The notes under the pieces were generated by a model. The model searched no databases. It was not told the origin of the DNA and saw nothing but the letters and a program-made list of their open reading frames with translations. From an uncultured Ruminiclostridium sp. (GTDB lineage: Bacteria > Bacillota > Clostridia > Oscillospirales > Acutalibacteraceae), in contig CABUCM010000005.1 in the NCBI GenBank assembly GCA_902490005.1, forward strand, positions 1 to 64,000: a stretch of DNA of 64,000 bases. Reading direction: 5' to 3'. Numbering within the stretch: position 1 is the stretch's first letter; every line of letters begins with the position of its first letter. Shown piece by piece: positions 17,796-25,643 of this stretch. The translations under genes and the position numbers were made by a program.

Positions 17796-18295
17796 ATAAA
17801 ACGCAATATATAAACGCCATCTTAAAAAGGATTCTGGTTACCGACCGCACGAAAAACAGGATTCGCGCTGATTTAACGACAGAAATCGAGGCGCTGGAGG
17901 AGCAAGGGCTTTCCTGGGCGGAAATAATCAATCAAAAGGGTTCGCCGGAAGCGCTTGCCAAAGAGTTCAACGCCAGCTATTCCAACACGGAAATGCGGCG
18001 GCAATACTATTTGCAAAAGGGGTTAAAGATTGCTGGCGTTATCTTTTTCGCCTTGGCTATCCTTTTATTCCTGGCAGGGACGTTTTTCGTAAACCCAGCC
18101 TTTTGGTATTCCCCTGAGGCCGCCGGGGAAAGCCTGGCGGTCATCGGTGGCGCCGATGGGCCCACCCAGATTTTTGTCACCAGCGTTGCCCATACGGCCC
18201 CGATTGCTTTCTGGCTGCTGGCCGCGGGGTGCGTTTTGCTGGCTTTGTGCGGTGTTTTTTGGGTTCTGTACGGCTTGCTGCGAAAGAAATATTGA
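17792..18295 (+). CDS. HAAS-domain membrane protein with a GGADGPT segment
   Basis: A 167-residue protein. Residues 1-65 form a helical HAAS-type domain (EIEALEEQGLSWAEIINQKGSPEALAKEFN) seen beside PadR regulators. Two membrane helices (about 78-100 and 133-160) flank an outside loop carrying SLAVIGGADGPTQIFVTS. That segment closely resembles the conserved GGADGPT region of beta subunits of sodium-pumping decarboxylases (OadB/GcdB/MmdB type), although the rest of the protein does not. The start overlaps the PadR stop, so they are co-translated. The function is unknown, probably membrane signalling to PadR. Confidence 0.8.
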   Translation: MNKTQYINAILKRILVTDRTKNRIRADLTTEIEALEEQGLSWAEIINQKGSPEALAKEFNASYSNTEMRRQYYLQKGLKIAGVIFFALAILLFLAGTFFVNPAFWYSPEAAGESLAVIGGADGPTQIFVTSVAHTAPIAFWLLAAGCVLLALCGVFWVLYGLLRKKY

Positions 18296-18315
18296 TTCCT
18301 GGTTCTCTCCTTATC

Positions 18316-18353
18316 AAAAAATGGAGCGGCGTTTGAAACGCCGCTCCATTTTA
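18316..18353. terminator. Bidirectional intrinsic terminator
   Basis: A perfect stem AATGGAGCGGCGTTT and its complement around a single G, flanked by A-run and T-run. It ends the PadR operon on + and the SDR gene on -. Confidence 0.9.
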
Positions 18354-19130
18354 TTCCGTCCCGTTTTTGGAGGATTCGCCATCCTCCTTTCGGTGCTGCA
18401 TATGATAGCTGCACCGAAGCATCAGTTTCTCCGGAGCCAGGCGGCCGGAGAATTTCGCCGCCTTCATCATCAGGCCCGGCACGATCACCAGCTTTTTCTG
18501 GAACATCTTCCGCAGGGCATAGGCCGCAACCTCGCAGCTGCTCATACCTTTTACGCTGAATTTCACCCCCGCCCGGTTGTTAAAACCGGTATCCACCGGG
18601 CCGGGGCACAAAACGCTGACGCTGACGTCGCTGCCCTCCCGGCGAAGCTCTTCGTAAACCGCCTCGGTCAGCCGGAAGATATAGGATTTAGACGCGTAAT
18701 AGCTGGACATCAGGGGGCCGGCGAAAAATGCCGCTGAAGAAGCCACATTCAAAAGATAGCCCTTGTTCCGCTTTCTAAAATCCCGTAAAAACAGCTTGGT
18801 TAAAATATGCACCGCCTGGATGTTCAGCCGCAGCATATTCAGTTCCTGATTTAAATCCGTATCGGAAAACCTGCCGTACATCCCATACCCGGCGTTATTA
18901 ATCAGCACATCGATATTTTGATCCTTTACCTGATGATACAGGTCAAAGCAAGCCTGCTCGCTGGATAAATCCATCGGGATCACCTGGACCCGCGTCCTCA
19001 GTTCTTTTTCCAGCGCTTCCAGCTTGCCCCGGTTCCGGGCTACCAAAATCAAATCGTATCCCATATCGCTTAACATCCTGGCCATATCCCGGCCGATGCC
19101 GCCGCTGGCTCCTGTGACTAAGGCTTTCAT
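18351..19130 (-). CDS. Short-chain dehydrogenase/reductase (DltE/YqjQ-like)
   Basis: A 259-residue classical SDR with the NAD(P) loop TGASGGIG, DVLINNAGYG, VASSAAFFAGP and the catalytic YYASK pair, then CPGPVDTGF. The C-terminal extension (EVAAYALRKMFQKKLVIVPG) is typical of the SDR group that includes DltE and YqjQ. The substrate cannot be predicted. AGGAGGT lies nine bases before the ATG. It is monocistronic and converges on the PadR operon. Confidence 0.88.
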   Translation of the reverse strand: MKALVTGASGGIGRDMARMLSDMGYDLILVARNRGKLEALEKELRTRVQVIPMDLSSEQACFDLYHQVKDQNIDVLINNAGYGMYGRFSDTDLNQELNMLRLNIQAVHILTKLFLRDFRKRNKGYLLNVASSAAFFAGPLMSSYYASKSYIFRLTEAVYEELRREGSDVSVSVLCPGPVDTGFNNRAGVKFSVKGMSSCEVAAYALRKMFQKKLVIVPGLMMKAAKFSGRLAPEKLMLRCSYHMQHRKEDGESSKNGTE

Positions 19131-19215
19131 CTTACGGGTTACCTCCTATTCTAATCAAACCAATTCTTTCCAGTAATTAGTATACCATTTTATCAGATTT
19201 TTCACAAGGAACGCA

Positions 19216-19243
19216 TTGCTTTTTTCCCTTGGTGTGCTAAAAT
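19216..19243 (+). promoter_or_regulatory. Putative promoter of the 48-residue protein
   Basis: TTGCTT, 16 bases, TAAAAT with TGC directly before it (extended -10). Confidence 0.5.
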
Positions 19244-19351
19244 AAAAACATCGTTTCATCTTTTAGTTTTGGGTTTTGTTTTCAAAACGCAGGCTTTCTT
19301 TGCTGAGATCTTGATAATATAGTAATCTCCAAACAGAAAGGACTTATCCTT

Positions 19352-19498
19352 ATGGCAAACAAACATCGTCAGGCGCCCCCTCCGAAAAAGAAAAAAGCCG
19401 ACAAACGAACCATCTGGGTCCGGGTAATGGCCGTTATCCTCGCCCTTCTTATGGCGGCTTCCGTGCTGGGCGTCATTTTTACCACCATCACTGTCTAA
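19352..19498 (+). CDS. Small single-pass membrane protein (48 aa)
   Basis: This short frame runs ATG to TAA with AGAAAGGA eight bases upstream. The first 20 residues are strongly basic and proline-containing (MANKHRQAPPPKKKKADKR). The rest is one hydrophobic helix (TIWVRVMAVILALLM and onward) ending in TTITV. The shape, a basic cytoplasmic head followed by one helix, resembles other tiny Clostridia membrane proteins such as the DUF4044 type, but I cannot assign a family. Its promoter and ribosome site make it a likely real gene. Confidence 0.72.
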   Translation: MANKHRQAPPPKKKKADKRTIWVRVMAVILALLMAASVLGVIFTTITV

Positions 19499-19675
19499 GC
19501 CTTTTGGGCGCCGTGAATTTTCGTGAAACAAAAACAGGGAATCTAACCGGTAATTCTGCTTTCCCGCGGTTAACTGTTTTGCTTTTTTCTATTTTCCGCT
19601 TTGCGGCGGCCCTTTGCGGCTGGTCCTCTACATGGGTATTCCTTGTCTTATTCCGCCGCAAACCCATTTCGGCGT

Positions 19676-19711
19676 AAAAAAATCCGGGCTGGTTTCAGCC
19701 CGGATTTTTTT
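19676..19711. terminator. Bidirectional intrinsic terminator
   Basis: Stem TCCGGGCTG/CAGCCCGGA with a GTTT loop, flanked by seven A and seven T residues. It ends the aryl-acid operon on the - strand. Confidence 0.92.
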
Positions 19712-19716
19712 ATGAT

Positions 19717-20148
19717 TTACATTCCGTGGATTTCCTCCGCGTTGAGCAGGGTAATGCCTGTTTCCCGCAGGGCCTGGACGGCTTTTTCATCGTTATCCAC
19801 CCGGATAATGACAAACGCCTTGCCCTTATCCCGGCTGATGAACGCGTACATATACTCCACCGTAATGTGGTGGTCCGCTAAAATCCGCATAGCCTTGGCG
19901 AACTCACCGGGCTTGTCATTGATGCCGATGGCGATTACATCCGTAAGGGATACGGTCATTCCCGCCGCCTTCAGCGCTTTCACCGCCTTCTCCGGATCAT
20001 CCACGATCAACCGGAGAATTCCAAAATCGCTGGTGTCCGCCACAGAGATGGCGCGGATATCGATTTGGGCAGCCGCCAGCACCTCGGTGATCTGGGCCAG
20101 ACGGCCCTCTCTGTTTTCTACAAAAATGGAAAGCTGTTGAATTTTCAT
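19717..20148 (-). CDS. Tandem ACT-domain protein
   Basis: A 143-residue protein made of two ACT domains (about 1-68 and 70-140; MKIQQLSIFVENREGRLAQI, then VIAIGINDKPGEFAKAMRIL). ACT domains bind amino acids or similar ligands for allosteric control. Stand-alone tandem-ACT proteins are often encoded next to paaK and ior genes, as here, and may sense an aromatic amino acid or its 2-oxo acid. It is the last gene of the operon, 17 bases after paaK, with a GGAGG site. Confidence 0.88.
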   Translation of the reverse strand: MKIQQLSIFVENREGRLAQITEVLAAAQIDIRAISVADTSDFGILRLIVDDPEKAVKALKAAGMTVSLTDVIAIGINDKPGEFAKAMRILADHHITVEYMYAFISRDKGKAFVIIRVDNDEKAVQALRETGITLLNAEEIHGM

Positions 20149-20165
20149 ACTGCTGCCTCCTTTTT

Positions 20166-21470
20166 TTAGACTTGCCGGTTGTCGATCACCCGTTTGGCCT
20201 TGCCCTCAGAACGGGGCAGGCTTTTGGGTTCTACCAGGCGGATCCTTGCCGCGATATTCAAGGTGGATTGAAGGGCGGAGGCGATATTATGCTCCACGTC
20301 CTCCAGGTTTCTCACTTTATCGGAGAACATATCGTCCGACATTTCCACCTGGACCTCCATGGTGTCCAGGTTATTTTTCCGGTCCACGATAATCTGATAG
20401 TTCGGCTCCATATTCAGGCTCAGCAGCACATGCTCCACCTGGGATGGGAACACGTTGATGCCCCGGATGATCAGCATGTCGTCGGTACGCCCCCGGGTCT
20501 TGCTCATCTTCACCAGGGTTCTTCCGCAGGAGCAGGGCTCATGGCTCAGCTTGCAGATATCCCGGGTACGGTAGCGGACCAAAGGCAAGGCCTCTTTTCC
20601 GATACAGGTGAACACCAGCTCTCCGTATTCCCCGTCAGGCAGCTGCCTGCCGGTTTCCGGATCGATGATCTCCGGATAGAAGAAATCCTCATTGACGTGC
20701 ATGCCAGTCTGCTCGCTGCACTCGAAGGAAACGCCGGGGCCGGCGATTTCCGACAAGCCGTAAATATCGTAAGCCTTGATATCCAGGATCTTTTCGATCT
20801 CCCGGCGCATGTTTTCGCTCCAGGCCTCGGCGCCGAACAGGCCGCCCCGCAGCTTCAGTGTTTTGGGATCGATACCCATATCCCGCACCGTCTCGCCGAT
20901 ATACATGGCATAAGACGGGGTGCAGCACAGAAAATCAGAACCATAGTCCCGCAGAATATCCACCTGGCGCTTGGTGTTGCCGGAGGAAACCGGGATCGCG
21001 GTAGCGCCCAGCATTTCCGCGCCGTAGTGCAGGCCCAGGCCGCCGGTAAACAGGCCGTAGCCGTAGGAAACGTGGATATAATCGGATTTGGTAGCGCCGG
21101 CGGCGACCAGCGCCCTGGCGGCGCCTTTGGCCCACGCGTCGATATCGTTTTTCGTGTAGCCCACCACCGTCTGCTTTCCGGTGGTACCGGAGGAAGCGTG
21201 AATCCTCACCAGCTGCTCCTTGGGCACGGCGATCATGCCGAAGGGATAATTGTCCCTCAGGTCGTTTTTGTAGGTGAAGGGAAGCTTGGAAATATCATCG
21301 ATGGATTTGATATCCCCGGGCAAAAGGCCTATCTCGTCAAACCGCTTTTTATAAAGGGGTACATTCCGATAGCAGTTCTCCACCATTTTAATCAGCCTGC
21401 GGGACTGAATCCAGTGCAGCACCTCTCGGGGGGCGGTTTCAAGATCCGGCTCAAAATAATTCTCCTGCAT
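20166..21470 (-). CDS. paaK: Phenylacetate-CoA ligase (first paralogue)
   Basis: A 434-residue AMP-forming acyl-CoA ligase of the PaaK type, activating arylacetates with ATP and CoA. Key motifs are IHASSGTTGKQTVVGYT (phosphate loop), YGYGLFTGGLGLHYGAE, YGLSEIAGPGV, VRYRTRDI and the C-terminal GRTDDMLIIRGINVFPSQVE, with a late catalytic lysine region (PRSEGKAKRV). It sits 140 bases downstream of iorB in the same direction. In amino acid fermenters the enzyme might run toward free acid, saving energy from arylacetyl-CoA; the direction is inference. Confidence 0.92.
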   Translation of the reverse strand: MQENYFEPDLETAPREVLHWIQSRRLIKMVENCYRNVPLYKKRFDEIGLLPGDIKSIDDISKLPFTYKNDLRDNYPFGMIAVPKEQLVRIHASSGTTGKQTVVGYTKNDIDAWAKGAARALVAAGATKSDYIHVSYGYGLFTGGLGLHYGAEMLGATAIPVSSGNTKRQVDILRDYGSDFLCCTPSYAMYIGETVRDMGIDPKTLKLRGGLFGAEAWSENMRREIEKILDIKAYDIYGLSEIAGPGVSFECSEQTGMHVNEDFFYPEIIDPETGRQLPDGEYGELVFTCIGKEALPLVRYRTRDICKLSHEPCSCGRTLVKMSKTRGRTDDMLIIRGINVFPSQVEHVLLSLNMEPNYQIIVDRKNNLDTMEVQVEMSDDMFSDKVRNLEDVEHNIASALQSTLNIAARIRLVEPKSLPRSEGKAKRVIDNRQV

Positions 21471-21610
21471 TGGTTACCACTTCCTGTCCTTATCATAGAT
21501 TTTTCTAAAACCAGTATCCGGCGGCCGCCAAAGCCCGCCGGAATTTCTTTTCCCTTGAAAAGAAAACCAGGGCCGCGTTTCAGCAACCGCCTTATTTTAT
21601 TTGCCGGGGC

Positions 21611-22186
21611 TTATTTCTCATAACCCAGCTCAAAGGCTTTCTTGTTCATCTCCACAAATTTGGGAGGGACCGTGGCCTCGATGGTTTTCAGCCATTCCTC
21701 TTTGCTCAGCTCCATGCGCTTGGCCATGACGCCGATGAGCACCACGTTCACCGCCTTGGATGAGCCCGCTTGTTCCGCTAATGACAGGGCGTCCACCGCC
21801 GCCACCTTGGCGCCCTTTTCCTGGAGCTTCTCAATGAGCCCCTGGGGATAAGCGGCGTTTCCCGCCACCACCGGCATAGGGTCAATCTGCTGGGTATTGA
21901 CGATGATGGTACCGCCCTTTTTCAAATAAGGCAGGTACCGGGCGGCCTCCAGCTGCTCAAAGGCCAGAATGTAATCGGCGCCGCCTTTCTCAATCACCGG
22001 GGAATAAACCTTCTCTCCATAACGGACATAGGTTTCCACCGAGCCGCCCCGCTGGCTCATGCCGTGAACCTCGGAGACCTTAACGTCGTGGCCCGCGGTC
22101 ACCATGGCGTTGCCCAGCAAACGGCTGGCAAGCAGGGTTCCCTGGCCGCCAACCCCCACGATCAAAACACTTGTTACCTCGCTCAT
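21611..22186 (-). CDS. iorB: Indolepyruvate:ferredoxin oxidoreductase, beta subunit
   Basis: A 191-residue protein starting MSEVTSVLIVGVGGQGTLLASRLL, the gamma-type domain of 2-oxoacid:ferredoxin oxidoreductases, with MSQRGGSVETYVRYG and SPVIEKGGADYILAFE. With IorA it converts aryl pyruvates and CoA to arylacetyl-CoA, CO2 and reduced ferredoxin. I chose the start at 22186 because it overlaps the iorA stop (ATGA) and fits the family; the longer upstream frame only retraces the iorA C-terminus. Confidence 0.94.
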   Translation of the reverse strand: MSEVTSVLIVGVGGQGTLLASRLLGNAMVTAGHDVKVSEVHGMSQRGGSVETYVRYGEKVYSPVIEKGGADYILAFEQLEAARYLPYLKKGGTIIVNTQQIDPMPVVAGNAAYPQGLIEKLQEKGAKVAAVDALSLAEQAGSSKAVNVVLIGVMAKRMELSKEEWLKTIEATVPPKFVEMNKKAFELGYEK

Positions 22187-23925
22187 GCTTTCGCCTCCTT
22201 GCTCACAATGGCCTGTTTCGGGCACAGGCCCTCGCACACGCCGCATCCCACACACTGGGTTCTGTCGATAACCGCCTTGCCATCCCGCTGGGAAATGGCC
22301 GGGCAGCCGATGGCCATACATGCCTTGCAGCCGATGCATTTATCCTGGTCCACCGTCAAAGGCGGGTTGTGCTTTACGGTTTTCAGCAGGGCGCAGGGCC
22401 TTCTGGAAATCACCACAGACGGGCCGTCCGCCGCCAGCTCCTCGTTGATGGCCTTTTGGGTTTCCTTCAGGTCATAGGGGTCGCACACCCGAACCCGGTC
22501 GATCCCCACCGCCTTGCACAGGGCCTCCAGGGAAACCGCCGCGGCCGGGTCGCCGTAAATGTTTTTGCCCGTGGTGGGGTTTTCCTGGTGGCCGGTCATA
22601 CCGGTGATGGAGTTATCCAGCACCACCACCACAGAGTTGGAGTTGTTATAGGCGATATCGATCAAGCCGGTAACGCCGGAATGGATAAACGTGGAGTCAC
22701 CGATGACCGCCACGGATTTTTTCTCACTTTGTTCTCCCAGCACCTTATTGTAGCCGTGGAGCGCGGACACGGACGCGCCCATACAGACGCAGGTATCCAT
22801 CATGCCCAAGGGCGCGCTGGCGCCTAATGTATAGCAGCCGATGTCGCCGGACACATAAACCTTGGCCCGTTTCAGGGCGTAGAACAGGCCTCTGTGGGGG
22901 CAGCCGCAGCACATGACCGGAGGGCGCACCGGAATCTGGGTATCCAGTGTCTGGACAGGCATTTCCTCCCCGGTGAGCAGCGTGCGGACCAGGCTCTGGT
23001 TAAACTCGCCGCACAGAGGGAACAGCTCCTTGCCGACCACGTCCACGCCGATCTTTTTACAGTGGGACTCGATCACGTCGTCCAGTTCCTCGATGACATA
23101 GACTTTCTTCACCTTTCCGGCGAACTTTTTAATCAACTCTTCCGGCAGGGGGTTCACCATGCCCAGCTTTAAATAAGAGGCGCCGGAGCCTAGGGCCTCC
23201 TTGGCGTACTGGTAGGAATTGCCGGAGGTGATGATGCCGATCTCCGGGCTGTTCATTTCCATCCGGTTAATTTCGGCGGTTTCCGCCCACTGGATCAGCT
23301 TTTGGGTTCTCTCTTCCACCTTAACATGCTTAGGCCGGGCGAAAGCCGGCAGCATGACGTTTTTCGCGGGGTTCTTTTCATAAGGCTTCAATTCCTTTTC
23401 TTCGCGGTCACAAAGCTCCACCAGGCTTCTGGAATGGGAAATCCGGGTGGTCAGCCGAAGCACCACCGGGGTATCGAACTCCTCGGAAAGGGCGTAGGCC
23501 AGCTTGGTGAAGTCCTTGCACTCCTGGGAATCCGCCGGCTCCAGCATGGGCACCTTAGCGCCGATGGCGTGGCGGCGGCTGTCCTGCTCGTTTTGAGAGG
23601 AATGCATCCCCGGGTCGTCGGCAACACCCAGCACCATACCGCCGTTGACGCCGATATAGCTCATGGTGTAAAAGGGGTCCGCGGCAACGTTCAGCCCAAC
23701 ATGCTTCATGGCGCAGAAGGACCGGGCGCCGGCAAAGCTGGCGCCGGCGGCAGCCTCCGCGGCCACCTTCTCATTGGGCGCCCACTCGCAGGTAAGCTCC
23801 TTGTACTTGGCAGCGTTCTCGGTGATCTCCGTGCTGGGAGTTCCCGGGTAGCTGGAAACAAAACGGACGCCTGCCTCATACAGGCCCCTGGCAACGGCCT
23901 CGTTGCCCAGCATTAGTTGTTTCAT
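22183..23925 (-). CDS. iorA: Indolepyruvate:ferredoxin oxidoreductase, alpha subunit
   Basis: A 580-residue thiamine diphosphate enzyme. The N-terminal half has FVSSYPGTPSTEI and FAGARSFCAMKHVGLNVAADP. The C-terminal half carries the TPP site (CCGCPHRGLF, DIGCYTLGASAPLG, VIGDSTFIHSG, GMTGHQENP). The last 50 residues hold two 4Fe-4S clusters (CIGCKACMAIGCP and CVGCGVCEGLCP). It oxidises indolepyruvate, phenylpyruvate or hydroxyphenylpyruvate from transaminated aromatic amino acids. It lies 46 bases behind paaK and is coupled to iorB. Confidence 0.95.
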   Translation of the reverse strand: MKQLMLGNEAVARGLYEAGVRFVSSYPGTPSTEITENAAKYKELTCEWAPNEKVAAEAAAGASFAGARSFCAMKHVGLNVAADPFYTMSYIGVNGGMVLGVADDPGMHSSQNEQDSRRHAIGAKVPMLEPADSQECKDFTKLAYALSEEFDTPVVLRLTTRISHSRSLVELCDREEKELKPYEKNPAKNVMLPAFARPKHVKVEERTQKLIQWAETAEINRMEMNSPEIGIITSGNSYQYAKEALGSGASYLKLGMVNPLPEELIKKFAGKVKKVYVIEELDDVIESHCKKIGVDVVGKELFPLCGEFNQSLVRTLLTGEEMPVQTLDTQIPVRPPVMCCGCPHRGLFYALKRAKVYVSGDIGCYTLGASAPLGMMDTCVCMGASVSALHGYNKVLGEQSEKKSVAVIGDSTFIHSGVTGLIDIAYNNSNSVVVVLDNSITGMTGHQENPTTGKNIYGDPAAAVSLEALCKAVGIDRVRVCDPYDLKETQKAINEELAADGPSVVISRRPCALLKTVKHNPPLTVDQDKCIGCKACMAIGCPAISQRDGKAVIDRTQCVGCGVCEGLCPKQAIVSKEAKA

Positions 23926-23971
23926 CTATGTAGTTCCTCCAATTTCCTTTTCTTAGTCCCAGGGCCGGCGC

Positions 23972-25279
23972 TTACTCCTCCGGCTGGTTTCTTAAATCTA
24001 AAATGCGCTTGGCCTTGCCCTGGAACCGCTCCAGGCTCTTGGGTTCCACCAGGGTGACCTTCGTCTCCAGGCCCAGCACGCTTTTCAAACGGTCGTGAAC
24101 GCTCTTTTGCAAGGCTTCCAGCGCCCGGTAATTCTCCAAAAGCCCGCCGTTAAGCAGCTCTACCTTAACCTCCAGGTTATCCATGAAGTTCTTGCGGCGC
24201 ACCACCAGCTGGTAATGGGGGCCTACGTTTTCCATGCCCACCAAAACGCTCTCGATCTGGGTTGGGAACACGTTGACGCCCTTGATAATCAGCATATCGT
24301 CGGTGCGGCCCATACATTTTTCCATACGCGCGTGAGTTCTGCCGCAGGCGCAGGGCTCATAGTTCAGCTTGGTGATATCCTTGGTGCGGTACCTGAGCAC
24401 CGGCATCCCTTCCCGGGTCAGGGTGGTGACCACCAGCTCCCCCGCCTCTCCCCGGGCCTTTTGCTCCAGGGTGTCCGGGTCAATGATCTCGGGCAGGAAA
24501 TGGTCCTCCGCAAAGTGAAGGCCGCATCTCAGCTCGCATTCGCCGGAAACGCCGGGGCCTCCCAGCTCGGTCATGCCGTAGTTGTCGGAAACGAAAACCC
24601 CCATGGATTTCTCGATTTGGGTCCGCATCTCCGGGGTGCAGGTTTCCGATCCCAGCAGGCCGATTCTCAGCCGGTACTGGTCTCTGGGATAGCCCGCTTC
24701 TTTCATCGCCTCGCCCAGATACAGCGCGTAAGACGGGGTGGCCACCAATCCGGTAACGCCGAAATCCCGGAACATCATCAACTGCTTGGCCGTGTTGCCC
24801 GAGGAAGCGGGGATCACCGTAGCGCCCAGCTTTTCCAGGCCGTAATGCAGGCCCAAAGCGCCGGTAAACAGGCCGTAGCCGAAGGCGATCTGGATAATGT
24901 CCCCCTCGGTAGCGCCGCCGCCCACCGCCACGCGGGCCACCTGGTCGGACCAGTTTTCAATGTCCTGCCGGGTGTAAACCCCTACCGTGGGCTTCCCCGT
25001 GGTGCCGGAGGAGGCATGAATCCGCACAATTTTTTTCATGGGCTGGGCCAGCATCTGGAAGGGATAATTATCCCGGATATCGTCCTTGGTGGTGCAGGGG
25101 ATATACTGAACGTCGCTTAAAGTTTTGATCTTATCGCCGGTGACACCGGCATGCCGCAGCCGTTCATGGTAAAATGGCACGTTATTGTAGCAGTAATCCA
25201 CAATATACTTCAAGCGTTCCAGCTGCAGGGCTTCCAAATCCCCGCGGTTCATGGTTTCAATGTCCTTTTGAAAAAACAA
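23972..25279 (-). CDS. paaK: Phenylacetate-CoA ligase (second paralogue)
   Basis: A 435-residue PaaK-type ligase with IHASSGTTGKPTVGVYT, FGYGLFTGALGLHYG, NYGMTELGGPGVSGE, LRYRTKDI and GRTDDMLIIKGVNVFPTQIE. The best start is TTG at 25279, giving MFFQKDIETMNRGDLEALQ, which matches the usual PaaK N-terminus and has AAAGGGAAG upstream. The frame continues open through the leader to 25780, but that part shows no homology. It is first in the paaK-iorA-iorB-paaK-ACT run. Two divergent paralogues in one operon suggest different aryl substrates. Confidence 0.9.
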   Translation of the reverse strand: MFFQKDIETMNRGDLEALQLERLKYIVDYCYNNVPFYHERLRHAGVTGDKIKTLSDVQYIPCTTKDDIRDNYPFQMLAQPMKKIVRIHASSGTTGKPTVGVYTRQDIENWSDQVARVAVGGGATEGDIIQIAFGYGLFTGALGLHYGLEKLGATVIPASSGNTAKQLMMFRDFGVTGLVATPSYALYLGEAMKEAGYPRDQYRLRIGLLGSETCTPEMRTQIEKSMGVFVSDNYGMTELGGPGVSGECELRCGLHFAEDHFLPEIIDPDTLEQKARGEAGELVVTTLTREGMPVLRYRTKDITKLNYEPCACGRTHARMEKCMGRTDDMLIIKGVNVFPTQIESVLVGMENVGPHYQLVVRRKNFMDNLEVKVELLNGGLLENYRALEALQKSVHDRLKSVLGLETKVTLVEPKSLERFQGKAKRILDLRNQPEE

Positions 25280-25348
25280 CCGTAACACTTCCCTTTTTCT
25301 TGATAAGGGCCGAACCTTTCTTCCCTCTTTTAAAAAATTTGTCATAAT

Positions 25349-25354
25349 ATTATA
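25349..25354 (-). promoter_or_regulatory. Second putative promoter of the paaK-ior operon (extended -10)
   Basis: TATAAT preceded by TGG on the reverse strand, five bases after the U-run of the leader terminator. Its -35 region would overlap the terminator stem and is poor (CTGTAC). If active, it would drive the operon independently of the terminated RNA upstream. Confidence 0.5.
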
Positions 25355-25358
25355 CCAT

Positions 25359-25466
25359 AAAAAACAGGCTGGTACAGCCTGCACTTTACACGAAAACACT
25401 TGCCGTTTTTCGTTCATGGTCAAATGCTCTCTCAGCCATCGGCGGCTTTGCCGCCGCTTATGGCGT
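25359..25466 (-). ncRNA. Candidate short structured RNA or attenuator leader (about 108 nt)
   Basis: A consensus promoter would start an RNA near 25466. It would form hairpin 1 at its very 5' end (GCCAU/AUGGC closing GGCGGC-AAA-GCCGCC, 25435-25464) and hairpin 2 (ACGAAAA/UUUUCGU with a ten-base loop, 25390-25413). A perfect intrinsic terminator follows (CAGGCT-GUACC-AGCCUG and six U, 25359-25381). A 20-base linker between hairpins 1 and 2 looks unstructured. It lies 80 bases before paaK. It could be a free small RNA or a regulated leader for the aryl-acid operon. I match it to no known riboswitch class. Confidence 0.5.
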
Positions 25467-25472
25467 GAGGTT

Positions 25473-25501
25473 ATTATACCATAGATCCGCCTATTTGACA
25501 A
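25473..25501 (-). promoter_or_regulatory. Strong promoter of the leader RNA
   Basis: TTGTCA, 17 bases, TATAAT with TGG ahead of the -10. This is one of the best promoters in the window, facing the paaK-ior operon. Confidence 0.8.
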
Positions 25502-25590
25502 ATGAAACCCACGGCACCGCAAGCCCTTCTTTTTTGAAAAACCAATGGCGGCAGGCCCAAATTTTCTTTCTGTTTGCCTACCGCCAGGGA

Positions 25591-25621
25591 AAAAGCGCAG
25601 GCCATACCAGCCTGCGCTTTT
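25591..25621. terminator. Bidirectional intrinsic terminator after the transporter gene
   Basis: Stem AAAAGCGCAGGC/GCCTGCGCTTTT around a seven-base loop. It shows that the transporter gene and the paaK-ior operon are separate transcription units. Confidence 0.88.
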
Positions 25622-25643
25622 TCTTCCGGTTTCAGCCATGGGT

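Noticed and set aside
20172..21623. 483-codon + strand frame opposite paaK and similar long antisense frames (8110-8817, 23302-23916, 24095-25120, 44912-46336, 54560-55543)
   Set aside because: They mirror well-supported genes on the other strand in GC-rich DNA and show no families or ribosome sites.
25385..25466. Possible TPP riboswitch, because of GGCTGAGAG and TTTGACC-TGAAC words
   Set aside because: The second conserved TPP helix (CUGAUCUGGAUAAUGCCAGCGUAGGGA-like region) is absent and the upstream stem does not fit; no thi gene follows.
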